NCBI RefSeq assembly: GCF_027580225.2
Contig: NC_073352.2
Coordinates: forward strand, 35,265,501-35,329,500
From: Misgurnus anguillicaudatus
Taxonomy: Eukaryota > Chordata > Actinopteri > Cypriniformes > Cobitidae
Direction of reading: 5' to 3'
DNA length: 64,000 nt
The position numbers and the translations under genes were made by a program. This document shows, piece by piece, positions 11,216 to 24,449 of the stretch (positions within the stretch are counted from its first letter, which is position 1; each line of letters opens with the position of its first letter). The notes below the pieces were generated by a model. The model was not told the DNA's origin, searched no databases, and saw only the letters and a list, made by a program, of their open reading frames with translations.

Positions 11216-13172
11216 TGTTAATCTGCTTGAAAAAACACTTTATTTCTATATTTACTCTTAACATTCAGGACATGTAACGCATGCTGGGACTGGAAATCAT
11301 CTGCCCAGTTTCAGAATGGAAGAATTAAATATACTGTAGAACCAACTCATCAATACATCAGTTCAGATGATTAAACACGGTGTTTTATTCAGTTTCTAAA
11401 ACATCTATCACACAGACTTTGAAATTCTCCTGTTATGCTAAATGGTTAATGGTTGAAAAACTGTATAGATATTATTTTAAACAAAACAAAGCGTGGATTT
11501 TTGGTTTAAATTACACACTAAATTAAGTTGATGTAATTATCTCATTAAAATGATGTTTGCAACTTAAAACATTTAATTAAATCAGTAAATTTGACTTTTT
11601 ATTTTGCTACAGTGCATTAAATTATATAATGCTAACAGATTGTGTGTAGTGTTGTGTGTAGTTATGTTTAAAAGTTAGGCAACCTCTAGCTGTCATATTT
11701 GTGCGCGTCATAAAAATGCTGCCGACTGCATTAATGTATATATAAATTTTGTGCACCGAGTTAAGGGAGCATGGAAAAAGTTCACCTACCAAGTTAAAAT
11801 GAGGCCGTATTTTGCAGTCAAAAGTCGTTTCATGCACACGAACAACAAGACTCTAAAGGTTGCTTAACTTTAAAACATAACTGTAGGTCACATAAGCTGC
11901 TTGCACAGACAACATATGGGCTTATATTTTGGAGGATGACAGAAAGGAGCTGGCTAATTCAGTATGGTCCTAAAACTTAAATCAGGAGAAATGGTAAATC
12001 GATGTTTCCCCCCGAGGTAGCTGTTGTATTTGGATCAGGGAACATAGTAAACTGCTTTATCAGGAAGGGTTATCACTGTTGCTAGATCAGAGTGCATTTG
12101 AAGGCACTTTTATCCCAAGAGGTCACATCTGCTTTTAGATCAGAGAACACAATAAAAAGCTTAATCTTGAGAGTTTACTCTGTGATCGCAGTGGACGGTG
12201 AGACAGCACCAGTTACCAACCTCCCAGCTATAGAAGGGTGGACAATTATATATATGAAGAGTTTGGTTCCAAAACGCAAAAAAAAAAAAGAGTTACAGCC
12301 AAAATCTGTATTTTAAAGTAAATTCTTAATTTTATACAAAATCCAATATCCGCTGTGTTATTCTGTCATCTTTCCTCCCTTTTTTCCAAAACACAATAAA
12401 AGCCACTCCTCCTTTTCTGGAGAATGCAATAAATCCGCTTAACCAATCACAGCGCACCATTCCACGCAATGTAAACAAACAATGGCTGCGCATTAAGTAC
12501 ACAGAATCTTAGTTTTTCTCATCTACTTTTTACTTTGTGATCAACAAACAAACAAAACCAAAATAATACTTTAATTGCATAGATAAACCTGTGGTGGTTT
12601 TCTGTGACGGGGAAGAAATGTAAGCCATTAACATCTAATAATTAACGTGAGAGGCACTCGAGAGACGACTGCTTGTTCTCCCAACAGCATCAAGCTTCTC
12701 TCATGCTAACACATTGACCCCAGAGGATCTTATATAAGACTTTCCATAATTTCACTCAAAGTCAACGAAAATCGAGCAGGACCAAAACATTTTACAGCTG
12801 ATCGCTGTGAAAAAGTGACAACATCCCAAGTATAACCACAGCAATGACAGGGTTATAAATATGACAAAGTAAGTGTTTTGGTTAATCCCATTAATGTTTT
12901 TTTTATCAGTTTACACCACTGTTCAACTAAATGAATATAAAATGGCAAAAATGAATGCACATTTATATATTGATTCAACAGATTTATTGCATTTTGTGGG
13001 AAAAAAATCATTTTTATAAGAAATCTTTGAAAATCTAATTATGGATTTGAATTTTTTATAACCTGAAGATGTTATGTGAAAGTTTGTAACAGAAAATAGT
13101 GCTTTTGATCTTGTCACTTTCTAGGTATAGAAAACACATTTTTACTTGAAATTAGTCAAAATGGATTTATTA
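11216..13172. other. Interval without recognised gene; possible repeat from 12258
   Basis: No coding exon was recognised. From about 12258 (gagtttggttccaaaacgc) to about 12870 the text resembles a cyprinid dispersed element I remember only vaguely. Its right terminus was not located, so I do not name it. Confidence 0.3.
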
Positions 13173-13192
13173 TTTATATATATATATATATA

Positions 13193-13278
<86 letters not shown>
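13173..13278. repeat. Compound (TA)n(TG)n(TA)n microsatellite
   Basis: A TA run is followed by about 50 bp of TG (to 13240) and TA again to about 13270. It is an alternating purine-pyrimidine tract. Confidence 0.97.
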
Positions 13279-13429
13279 AACAAACTGGGAAAGTTGATGA
13301 GTTATAGGTTTCTTTTTAATGCATTAATGAAAAAGTGATTAATCAAACTGCAAATAAATATAAAGAAAGCTATATATTCTGCTATATATACTAATAAGTC
13401 TGACTTTACAGTACAATGAATCTCTTATG

Positions 13430-14112
13430 TGCAACTGCTCATTGTTGTTTACTTTTCCCGCAGTAGTTAGTTTGTCTAGAACAAAGCACTCACATACCTC
13501 ATATGGGTAATATACTATTGCCGCAATAGTTAGCCTGTCTGGAACCGAGCCGACTTGAACCACTATAATGTTTGACACTTGCATTACATGCGAACGGCCC
13601 CTACGCTAATAGAATTCTGTTTTTCTCTCCCTGTCTCGTCCTCGACCACGAGGACAATGAGACAAACAGACCCAGTTCCTGTTGCTGTGAAGATCATTGC
13701 ATCACTGATCCACTGGCTGTCCTTCAACGTGATGACCAGCCGATGCCCGACCAACGACCACCGGCTAAACCAGTTTAATTGGCTTACCCGCCTCCTATCC
13801 CTACCGTATCTATATATGTATATATAAATATATATTAATTCCTCCCAAGGGTTTTTGTCCTTCTAGGAATTTTTCCCATTGGGTTTTTGTCCCAGGGAGA
13901 GTCAGCCAACTTTGGCTTAACTTAGCACTTTACTGTATATGTTACATTATTAATATGCTCGCTTGTATGGTTTAACCGCTATCTCTACTTCTTATATTAT
14001 CTATTGATTTTCTGTGTTCTCCTCTACATCTTCTCATGTAAAGCTGCTTTGCAACAATTAACACTTGTGAAAAGCGCTATATAAATAAAATTGAATTGAA
14101 TTGAATTGAATT
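13430..14112 (+). mobile_element. 5'-truncated L2-type LINE, 3' UTR and TTGAA tail
   Basis: The 3' end reads gtaaagctgctttgcaacaa then gcgctatataaataaaa and closes with direct TTGAA units (about 14088-14112), the typical tail of L2-clade LINEs and their SINE partners. The part at about 13490-13660 (cgcaatagttagcctgtctg and ggcccctacgc) matches the reverse complement of 34380-34495, which lies just downstream of a reverse-transcriptase remnant. The two loci are therefore fragments of one LINE family in opposite orientation. Confidence 0.75.
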
Positions 14113-15893
14113 TATGATGCACACTTTAACCAAATTCTTTCATTTGCACAAAAAACTAATTTAAACCCCACTGATTGGCCATTACATTAATCTGCTCAAC
14201 AGACACCTCTGTGATTGGTTGTAATTCTAAACACTGCAAAAATAATGTGTATAAAGTAATCTAAAGCAATTGGAAAAGATTTAAATCTAATGCTGTCATT
14301 GACGCTTGTCTTCATTTAACATTTTTATTTTGATCATAACATTCATAATACATTTTTGGTTTAATTGTAAAGGGTCATGTTTGCTCCTTGTCATGAATTT
14401 AGGGGGCCTTTTTATTCATCTTAGTTGCATTTTTGCCCAAAGCCCTGAGTCATTTTTACCCTGAGATGCAAACGCACCATACAACATTAAATGAATGCTA
14501 AATGGATTCAAATGAATGGGATGGTGCATTTAAGTCTTGTGACGTGATTTTGGGGAATTGGGAGTCTCAAATGGGAGTTTCTTCCAGATCACAGAAACAA
14601 CATGCACAAGAGTAATTCTGCTTTAAAATCTTGTTTCACATCAATCAGATTCTCTGCTACAAACAGAGGCGCCCGCTTGATGTTCCTTTTAGCCAGTAAA
14701 ATATGAAAAAAGCAACATTTTCTGGCGTTGATTGGTTTACAGCACTTCCTTAAACCCTTAACATACAGTAGCCCACCTCAGATAGCTTTTAACCAATGTA
14801 TAAATTGTAGGAAAATGAAATATGAATGATGTCTTTGACTAAATTCATACAGACATTTAGGTGGGCTTAGCCCATGCCTAGAGCTGCCCTGCGGTGAAAG
14901 ATGTTCCTGTTTGTAGATGACCCAACATACTCAACTACTTCACTTTGAAAGGATTTTAAAGCTTTGTGATATGTTAATACAACCGATTTATCTGATGAAT
15001 AAATGCCATCACTTCTTTCATTTTGTAAATCTCCTTATAGTCCATCGCTAACATGGGTTTGGGCACAGAAGCCAAATCCTCCACGAGTGGTGTTATCAGT
15101 TTTATCTCCCTGAAATTTTGACCTTGTATTTCATGGCCATGATATAAAACTCTCCAGGTCTAAACCGCATTAGCCGCCTTAAAATTTACAGCCACTCCGA
15201 TGGGTCAAATTAAACCCGATCTTTCCGGTTACGTAGCCTGCCCCTTGTGCGCGCTCACGTTGCCGAATGCAGTCCTTGTGCCAGAAAGCACATGATGAAT
15301 TCAGGTCCAGAGATCCTTCTAATGGCTTGATAGAGAGATTTAATGTGCAGGGAGGTGATGCTGAAATGCTCTCGCTCTCCAAGCCAAACTCTCAGACTTT
15401 CAACTGCACTCTCTAAGGTCAAGCATGGGCGGATAAATCATCTGCTTTACAAAAGACACTTCTCATTATTTCATTGGGTTTTGATATCAGTACTTACTAA
15501 GTAACTGACTGGTGAAGATTGTGGATGTTTGTCGGGAGGAATTGTGGGATGGATGTTGAGCTGTTTGTGTTTTGTTTTATGAAGGTCGAATGGACAGAAA
15601 CAAAAGGATAAATGACATAATCCAAATATAACCTGACCTTGTGTGCTTTTCTGTGTGAAACTGAAACAGTTTTCTGGATATCACTGAATTCCTCCAGCAG
15701 TCTCACTATTAATCTTTCATTATTGTCTCTGAGAGTATCAGTGAAATTTTAGCAAACACTCACAAGAGCTGCTGTATTTTAGCTGGTTAATGGCTTCTTC
15801 TGTAATGTAATGTTTTTTTGAGCACAACACCAAATCTGATTGATGATTTAAATAGTGCTAGTCACCATGCTCATAAAACATGCTGTAACTACC
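14113..15893. other. Repeat-poor interval
   Basis: No gene was recognised. About 14360-14540 and 15180-15420 are moderately complex and could be conserved non-coding sequence. The latter block is richer in CpG and holds a 67-codon minus-strand frame without supporting signals. Confidence 0.25.
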
Positions 15894-15897
15894 TTAA

Positions 15898-17093
15898 AAA
15901 GCACCAATTATCCGATTCACGGTTTTACATTTCCTTTGGTGTGTATTTTGTTCATGTTAACGATATGCGAGTTATCATCTCCAACTTAAATCTCATTTCT
16001 TGGACTACAGCAAACACACGGATTGTAAGCAGTTTACTTCTTCGTCCTGTTGATATGACGGTCATTATCATAACTCCGCCCTCTTCTGACTCACAGCCTG
16101 TAAGTCGTCTATGTTTTCATATTTTTTAAGACTTTACTTCAGACTAAATCATGATTCAATCCAACATGATCTCACAAAGTTCCGTGGGATAGTCACGGAA
16201 TTTTGTGCTCATTTTTCCGTGGCATTCTCACGGATCTCCGCATTTTTCGTTGGCCCTGCTACGGACTGTCTTTTTCTGTGGCATTCTCACGGATTGGTTA
16301 CTCAACTGCTTTTTCCTATTTTCAAACCGTTTTCGCTTCGGTTTAGGGTTAGATTTGGTGTTTGCGTTAGTATGTCACTTTAAATATTGGTTTATACTAT
16401 TTTTTCTGATTTATTCTTTTATATTTTCTAAACTTTAAACAATTGTAGCCTGGCGTTGGGGTTAGAGTTGGTTTTGGGTAGGGATGTCATTTCATGTAAA
16501 TCTAACCCTAAACCGAAGCAAAAATGGTAAGAAAATAGGACAAAACAGTTGAGTAACCAATCCGTGAGAATGCCACGGAAAAATGAGCACAAAATTTCGT
16601 GACTATGCCACGGAAATTCGTGAGATCAGGTTGATTCAATCACAAGTTTTGTGCAGTGCAGAGTAGCGCTCATTGTTTGTCATTTTTACGATCACAAATG
16701 CAGACAAGACATGGTCTTAATGTTTTAGTATCTTTACCTTACCAATCTGTTACGTTCTGCTAAATCCGTGCTGGTAAAGTTGATCGATCAGCTTGGTCAT
16801 CTGTATTTACTGTATCAGATTCGGATCATATTGATAAAGTAGTAAAGACGATATTAACTCCTGTCAGTATTGCATTGTGAGCTAATCTTTCAAGAGCGTC
16901 ACATAGTAAGCTGGCCAATTGGAGAACATACTGTAGGGCTTTTCAGATCAATGATCGCTTTGTACAAAATCAGAGCGTTTTATGAAGACAGGGATTTATG
17001 GAGCAACTATAATGTTACAATAACCACACAAACACATTATATTATACTAAATACACAAAATAACGTTGTTTTTAGCAATGCAATAGGTGCTCT
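15898..17093. mobile_element. TTAA-flanked element carrying a nested foldback
   Basis: The termini aaagcaccaatta and aataggtgctct are inverted and sit between TTAA at 15894-15897 and 17094-17097. Without the foldback at 16162-16632 the element is about 725 bp. The open frames across its left part are chance frames through the repeat. piggyBac-type by target site; no transposase is encoded. Confidence 0.72.
16162..16632. mobile_element. Foldback element with 9-bp target duplication (copy 1)
   Basis: The ends caacatgatctcac and gtgagatcaggtt are inverted. gattcaatc occurs at 16153-16161 and 16633-16641 as an exact 9-bp duplication. The arms carry repeated short words such as cgtggcattctcacgga, and the centre has ggggttagagttgg and ggtagggatgtcat. 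A 9-bp duplication with long inverted repeats suggests a Mutator-like origin; this is inference. It inserted into the TTAA element at 15898-17093. Confidence 0.75.
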
Positions 17094-17097
17094 TTAA

Positions 17098-17645
17098 GAT
17101 ATTCTGCCCCTACCAATCTCTCAATGTCATTATCCAAATATAACTTCTGTAAAGGATTGTGCTAAAATAAACAGCCCCTCGTCTGGCCTTTGTTATTCCC
17201 AGTTTACAAACCCCTCTAAACCAGCAAAGAGACCATTTTAAAAATACTGGGAGAGCATCTGAGGCTATCAAACCAGTTTAGACTGGTTTAAGATGATGTT
17301 TTTTATTTGCTCTTCTGTGCTCTGTATGATTTATAGGAACACAGGGCTGGTGAGATGTACCCGAGGTTCACTTCCCGTTTACCTTTTCTGCTCTGAGTTC
17401 TTTCTTCTTGTAGAAGAGGATTCATGTATAAAACAGAAAACCTCACGAGCACCGTGCCTTTGTGCCATCTACTTTATTACTTTATTCTCTCACAGAATAA
17501 CAAACTAATCCTATTTAATTGTAGTTTACCTAAAATTATTTATCATCATGTGGTGCTATAATCTGATCTTTCATCTTCTATGTGAACAGTAAAAAATCTC
17601 TTTAGTAAAACCATTATTGCTGCTGTTTACACATACACATACCAG
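17098..17645. other. Interval without recognised feature
   Basis: No transposon ends or exon signals are seen. A short palindromic ctggtttagactggttta-like word lies near 17270-17292. Confidence 0.3.
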
Positions 17646-17902
17646 CCTGGTCTCACTGTTAATACGTATTATTTATATGTAAATTTCAAAAACACAAAAC
17701 TAATTTTTTGTACGTTTACACAGATGCTAAAACATACAATGTAGACATATTTGCAACATTTAATCATAGTATTATTATGTTTTTACAGCTATAAAAATGT
17801 AAAATATTTACAAATCTTTTATACCATAAATATTGCTGTATAATTTCCCTTGAACCATTTTATCGATAATGTTACCACCCTACTCCAAACCTTACCCTAA
17901 AC

Positions 17903-18481
17903 TAGGCATGGGCCGGTTACCGGTTGCAAGGTATACCGAGGTTTTAAACAGTGAAGGTTTCAAAACCACTAAAATGTTCTGTGATACTGTCTCCAAGGTA
18001 TGAGCTGCACTCTAAAAATGTCTGGGTTATTTTTGACCCATAATGGGAAAATATTGGACAGAACATGTGCTGGGTTAAAAATTGACCCAATGCTGGGTTA
18101 TTTTAACCCAACTGCTGGGTTATTATACCCCATGGTTGCATAACAACAACCCAACATTGGGTCATTTTTAACCCAGCACATGTTCTGTCCAATATTTACC
18201 CATTATGGGTCAAAAATAACCCAGACATTTTTAGAGTGTGTGTTTATACAGAATTCATTAAATCATTAAGTCATGTGACTGATTTGATGTTTACATTTAA
18301 TATACATTTAAAAATATTATATATTTTTTAAGCATATTATAATTTAAAGGCTTTATTTTTACCTACCTACCTGAAAATAACACATTTTAGTGTTGCAATG
18401 GCAATACCGCAACACCATGAAACCGTGGTATTTTTGCTAAAGGTTATCATACAGCCAGAATCTTATACCGGCCCATGCCTA
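17903..18481. mobile_element. hAT element with exact 8-bp TSD
   Basis: The inverted ends taggcatgggccgg and ccggcccatgccta are flanked by ccctaaac at 17895-17902 and 18482-18489. The exact 8-bp duplication supports hAT. There is no transposase. A palindromic MITE (18008-18238) has inserted inside it. Confidence 0.9.
18008..18238. mobile_element. Palindromic MITE (cactctaaaaatg ends) nested in the hAT element
   Basis: The two halves are inverted copies almost to the centre: arms of about 95 bp begin cactctaaaaatgtctgggt and end with its complement. Repeated tgggttatttttgaccca words occur within the arms. TG flanks both sides. It is the youngest layer of a three-level nest. Confidence 0.88.
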
Positions 18482-18700
18482 CCCTAAACCCAAACCCTTT
18501 TTATACCAAAATATTAAGAATATAATGTATTCTTTTTATATTATGCAACATATGCAACATAATGGAGAGAAACGTGTAGGACATTTTTAGGTAAAAATAA
18601 TAACAATATGGCATTTAAAAGTGCCGCTAATACAGTCCTAGTTATTAAAATCATGTACTGTTAGAAATAAAAAGCATAACGACAGACAAGTGTAATCACA

Positions 18701-19648
18701 ATGCAAATTTTTTAAAAGCATTACCAAAAGTATCAAAAGATGAATCTAGAAATATACTGATATAATGTTGAGACTGTCACATTTTTAAACCATACATTTT
18801 TTAGATGCTAGCTACACATTATCATATGGGGTTAGGAGGTATTTTGAGCGTTTCTGACAATGTTTTAATTTTTCACATAACAAAAGGCAGCAGCAAGGAG
18901 CCCATGACGTCTGCAACTGCGTTGTTGCGTCTGAATTGCTTTCCCTGATGAATAAAGTAATCGAAATGAGGAAAATCTCTGAAAAGTTACAAGTTTGCCG
19001 CGCACAGAACTGAAAATAATGTGCATATTAAACAGATAAAAGACAAGTAACAGATTAACGAACGCTTATTTGATTTGGAGGTTGCATGCATAATTCATTT
19101 AACTCAAAAAACTAATAGGCATCAGTTTCAGTGTGCATGACGCCTCTGCATCTGACCCATGTACAGTAAGAAGTTCTGCTCTTGCTTTCGGTGAAACCTG
19201 CGCTTGTTAAACTTTTGTGTTAGCAGGGATGTCATCTTGACCAAAAACTGAATGTCAGATTTTTCCTCAGCATTTAATGATCAGGATGTGTTAAGAGTAA
19301 CCTTTACAAATATTTCCAGGAAGTGTTTTGTAAGGCGCTCTGCATGCCCACTCCAGTGTTTAATCAGAAACTCTATAGAGAGAAAGCTCATTAGTTTTAG
19401 CAATCCATGATATTCAGAAACCTTTATCCACATCTCACTCTTCTCAGAGATCCATTATATACTTTTTTTCCATAACATCCTGCTGAAAAGAACAAGAACA
19501 GCCTAGCTGGTCATCATGGAAGAACGATAAGATGTCGCCGGTGTGCTTGCCATACATCTTGTGATTTGATTCCTGTTATAATGATTTGATTGTGTTTTAT
19601 CACTTATGTAATACAGTTTTCGATATTTGTTTATGACAGATCACGCTG
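18701..19648. other. Interval without recognised feature
   Basis: AT-rich, with no paired termini and no exon. Confidence 0.3.
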
Positions 19649-19652
19649 TTAA

Positions 19653-21117
19653 AGTGCCCATCTTATGACTGCTTTTCCACAAGTTAAATAGGTGTATGAG
19701 TTCCATAAAACATGTTTCAAAAGTTGTTTGCTTGAAATAGCTTGTAGGAAAAGATTGTTACCCATCTCTAGTAGGCTCTGTTTCAGGGCATTTCAGATTT
19801 GCCGTTTTGAGCTAGTCATTACATATTTATAAGCTGCTGTTCCTTTGATCACGCCCCACTACTAACGTCATGAGCGCGTGCATAGTGATATCATGAGCAG
19901 TACAGACCATACTGTGTTATTATTTTATATATTATTATTATTAACGGTTTATGTTGCCAACAGACAAATCATGCAGAAAAGTATCACTAATAAGTACACT
20001 ACAGGAGAAGAAACTCATGACACACAATGATTCCAGAGTCAATTGTGATGTAGCAGTCTCAACAATACACTCGTTTTCCCTGGACAAGGCTAACATATTC
20101 CCGTTATAAAACATTTTCAAACGCATTATTTTCGCAAATGACAGAAATTAAGACCCGGCAGGGGATGTATACTGCTTGTGGGCTGCGTGCTAATTGCTAG
20201 AAGCTAGCGGGAGGTCCGGACCGTATCTTGGGAAAGTGATAAGAGACTCGGGGGTACGTTAGCCTTGTCAAAAAAGCCGGGTGGGTTCGGTTAGTTTGGC
20301 AAAACACTTTTAGTTTGGCAAAGCACTATTACTTAATTCATGTAACGTTAGAATTGTAAAATAAAACCGTTAAATATTTTTTTTAACTTTCGAAACCACG
20401 CTGCAAACTATCTAGCCTGCAAAAAATATCTATAACTGTCTACAAACAATATTATTCACATTACTATACATTTAAAATATATAATTTACGGGATTAGCAT
20501 CAATGTATGGTCTCTGTTTTGAGATACAGATGCTCTAGCATCATAAATGTAGTATTTTGTGACAGAAATTGACAACATGCAAAATATAACGTGACTTCTT
20601 ACATTTTGTGTTGATTTAACGATCGAGAATCGAATCAAGTCTGTTTCAGATGTGTGAATAATCCATAAAAGTCCAATAAAAGCAAATGACAATTTTTGTC
20701 CACAAATGCGTATAATCCGTGAAATATAGATACATAGTTGTTTACATCAGATTTCACATGATCGTCTTATCGCCTACAATCTGAGGACTATTTGCGTCGT
20801 TACACACTGTATACAAGATTACTCTTTAGGTTCCAATAAACACGCGTTAAAACTTTGTTTTTAAAAGTAGGCGGGAGTATAATCCATAATATCCAAATAG
20901 CGCTGTTATTTCAGTGAGACATGATAACAGCATAGAGGGTATCAGCGAAGTGACTGCTCTCAAACGGAATGTGACGAAACAGCTAGTTACGTAACAACGG
21001 CGCTGAGTTTGAACTTGTGCAATCTGAGACTCAAGGCAGAGGACATTCATGAGACATCAGAGACACAAATGAACACCCCAACATCCAGAAAAAGTGAGTT
21101 TTCATAATATGGGCACT
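19653..21117. mobile_element. 1.47-kb TTAA-flanked element
   Basis: The termini agtgcccatcttatga and tcataatatgggcact are inverted, with TTAA at 19649-19652 and 21118-21121. No transposase frame is visible, so it is a non-autonomous piggyBac-type element. The part at 20505-20900 has a diverged second copy at 42570-42960. Confidence 0.78.
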
Positions 21118-21121
21118 TTAA

Positions 21122-23280
21122 GCCTGTGAACATTCTCAAACATTTAGCAGCGTCAAGTGGAAAAATGACTGATATTACACGACTCCCCTATCCCTGCATC
21201 GATACCTGAGAGATCATCAGAAAAAGACGAGGTGTCCTTGCAAAGAAACTAAAGCTTTACCTGACTCGACAGCGTGGGACACGGCCTGTGGGGCTTTCTG
21301 TGAGGAGATTGCTGTATTCACTGGCGTTCCCTGGATCCATAATAGTTATATGTTATGTTATCATTGTTCCCTGTGGCGGTGACATTACCCACTGTATACG
21401 GTTCGCCCCATAGCTTCCGTTGAGGAGTGTGCTTAAGCCATCTTCATACAATCTGAGAAAACATTTATCATCAACGATTTATCACCAACTTTTTATGTAT
21501 TTCAGAGACCTGGCTTACCAGTGCAGATTTTTCTGAACTTTATCGATAAACTGTCTTGTTTATAAATTTACCTCATAAAAATGGCAAGGCGGAGATCTGG
21601 ATTCGCTGGTGGCATTGATTTATTGTCCTCCAAAACAAAACACAGATTATTTAAATTAATGTGTAGATTTTTTTACCACTTGGTGTCAAACCTGCTTCCC
21701 CTATATCTATTTTCAAAGCTATGTTAAAACATATCTCTTTGGTCTGGCATATGAGTAATGATGAAGGTTATTACGATGATACGTATGGTTTTTAAATGCA
21801 CATGTATTTTACAGTATTTTTTAAGTCGTACAGCACATTGGTCAACATTTGCTGTGTTTAATTGTGTTATAGAAATAAATTGACAGAGACATCACATGTT
21901 TTGAGTTTTGGATTCCCGTCAGGGTATTAACTAGATTAGCCAACAACACAAACTTGGTTGCCAGCAACATTAGCCAGGCCATCTAGACAAGATGAAGCAG
22001 ACGGTGTCCACATAAAAGATCACAGTTTTAAATGATCTCTTTAGCAGGACTTGAAACACGTTTGCTTTGTTTAACCCAGAAGAAATCATATTTTATTTTA
22101 AAAAACCTATTCCCATTTACGCCTGCTTTTTTCCTCCATAATATAGCGTATGCAAGTTTTATTTGACTAAAATGGCACTGCAATGTCATGTTGTATAAAT
22201 CATGATTCACACATATGAATAAGTCACATGTTGTGTTCCTGAGGGAAAAGGTGAAGCACTAAATGTTCTAGGTTCCCATCTCTGACACCATAAGGGCCAT
22301 CCAAGGCCCCATTAGGCAGCAGCATATTGCATAAAACATGTCTCACGGCAGGGACTCATTGTTTCCACTGTAATATTGATTTGATCGAGTCCAGAAATGT
22401 CATTTACTGGCTCAACTCTGAGTGACGCTGGGCTCTAAAATGAAAACACGACACCAAACAGCTTTGAAATGTGACAGCAGAGCGCTGATGTGATTTGATG
22501 ATCTCATGAATCAGAAGATCACCAGGGGCTACAAGCATCTGTCTGATGGCGTCCTGTTTTAATTTGACACAGACAATGGCATTTAGAAAAAAACGCATTG
22601 TTTTCTGAAACAGGACTGAATTCAGAAAAATATGAACAGCTCAAGAATTCTGGTCTGGTTGTGCCATCATGTGCATCATAACCAGTAGATCGCATTTATT
22701 GTTAAAGTACAATCATGCAGGGAAATGTTCGTGCAGAGATAATGCCTGCTGGGGAGTCGTTTTACGTTTAGGAGAATTATTCACAATGGAGCGTTCACTT
22801 AGTGTGCATCAGAGAGGATCATCAAAAAGGAAAATCGCGGCTGTGGCTGAATTAGACACACAAGAGAGACCTGTATCTGCCAGTACGGCTCCAGCTCGGA
22901 GGATATGATGAGATGAGTGCAAACAAACTGTTTGGCATGTTGCACACAAGATGTACAGAGACTAATGCCAAGTGCGCACTACAGGACTCAACCCAGCAAG
23001 CAATTTTGCATTTAAAAGACGTCTAATAGACGTCCAAACACAGACCAGACAAAACAAGGCAAAATTCTGTCTGTCAGTGAAAATGTAATACATATCTAAC
23101 CATAGCCCAAAAATAAAATAAATAAAATAAATAAATAATTGAGGATAAATCTGCTTGCAATGCTTCATCCATAAGCCAGAGGGCGCTCTCGTGCATAAAC
23201 TCAATATGCGCCACAGAAGATGAATCATTTACACACGCATCTCCAGTAAAATGCCTATAAGCATATTTATATCACTATTC
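21122..23280. other. Repeat-poor interval; candidate conserved block near 22.2-22.6 kb
   Basis: No transposon ends were paired and no convincing exon found. A 79-codon frame near 22669-22908 has no supporting signal. An A-rich (AAATA)n-like run lies at about 23110-23138. The block 22230-22600 has an even, non-repetitive composition of the kind seen in conserved non-coding elements. Confidence 0.3.
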
Positions 23281-23843
23281 TTCAAATCTCACGGCTTGTC
23301 GTGATATAGTCACAAATTCTTTAATTAATTTATTCATGCTAATAACTTGATTTCCACTGTTTTCGTGCCCCTGGAGCATGAATGACTTTTTCGTGGAAAA
23401 CAGAACAAATTTCTATAAACAGTTTTTCATACCTGTGGCACGACTTTCTGTATCGTGTCATTTTATTTTTTTTATTATTGTTTTCCTAGTTTTATATCAT
23501 TGTTACTTGGGGTTAGGGTTAGATTGGTGGCTTGCGTTAGGATTTAATTTTATGCATTGGTTTCTACATGTTTTTCATCCGCTATTCTCACCTGGAGTTA
23601 GAGTTGGGGTTTGGGTTAGGATGTCACAGAAAGTAATTCTAACCCCAACCCCAAGCGACAATGGTAAAAATAGGACAAAACAATGAGAAAACAAATATAA
23701 AATGACACTATACAGAAATACGTGCTGTATGCCATGAAAAAGTGCTCCAGGGGCATTAAAGACTGCGGTAAATCACGTCAATAACATGAATACATTAATC
23801 AAAAATGTTGTGACTATAACACAAGTTTCCGTGAGATTGGGTT
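23281..23843. mobile_element. Foldback element (copy 2)
   Basis: The left part tcaaatctcacgg, then gatatagtcac, mirrors the right part gtgactataacac, then ccgtgagattgggtt. The internal arm words gcccctggagca and tgctccaggggca are inverted. The centre holds ggagttagagttggggtttg and 'gttaggatgtca', the same core as in the copies at 16162, 36005 and 39308. The target duplication is not clear here. Confidence 0.68.
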
Positions 23844-24295
23844 GAGAATATTTATAATGATTGTATTTGACGAGTTTTGCTTTTTTAAATGCATGTTATA
23901 AATAACTCTAACTCAGTGATTTTAGATTGATAAGGACTTCCTACTGATCACTGTAGTACATGAAAGAGTCGTGCATAATATTACCTTTGTGATTGAGAAG
24001 CGATTTAGATTTTATAAATCACGATTAAACATCCCAGCCGTACAAACAACTCTGAAATATCAGACAACTCATAAGTTATTTTGGCAAAAACCAAATTTAA
24101 GTTTATTTGTCTAGAAGTGGGTTACTCATAATCAGACTATATTGGATTCGGGTCTATAGTTAACCCAGACAGTAAAATAGCAGCTATTGCTACGAAGCTT
24201 ATCTTCATTTGGTGTTGTAAGTCTGCGTGACAAAAAAGCTCCAGATTATAGCAGTCTAATACTGTGTAAAGTGTATTAGTGTGTAAGTTTTGGTG
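23844..24295. other. Interval without recognised feature
   Basis: No termini, tandem repeats or exons are seen. Confidence 0.3.
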
Positions 24296-24449
24296 TTTCT
24301 GTAACTCAATTGGTAGAGCATTGCATAAGTAGCATAGAGGTTTTTTTCGGTTCATTTGGCAGATAACACATGAACTGATCAAATGTATTTCTTGAATGCA
24401 TCATAAGTCCCTTCACATAAAGCATCTGCCAAATGCATGAATGTATGAG
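24296..24449 (+). repeat. tRNA-derived SINE, decayed
   Basis: gtaactcaattggtagagca at 24301 is a clean tRNA-type A-box region. The B box is damaged (ggttcatttgg). The element ends with agcatctgccaaatgcatga, the common tail shared by cyprinid tRNA-SINEs and their LINE partner. Confidence 0.65.

Larger units (their letters stand above)
17646..18700. repeat. Foldback-family remnant interrupted by an hAT element
   Basis: The left end cctggtctcactg resembles other foldback termini, and the core-like words ccttaccctaaac and taccctaaacccaaaccc lie on either side of the hAT insertion at 17903-18481. The right terminus could not be located, so the outer limit is approximate. Confidence 0.45.

Noticed and set aside
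15818..16129. 103-codon plus-strand open frame
   Set aside because: It crosses the left end of the TTAA element at 15898, whose text is a non-coding repeat. No motif or splice signal.
16480..16520. Telomere-like 'taaccctaaacc' words in the foldback cores
   Set aside because: They are single words within the family core, not tandem TTAGGG arrays.
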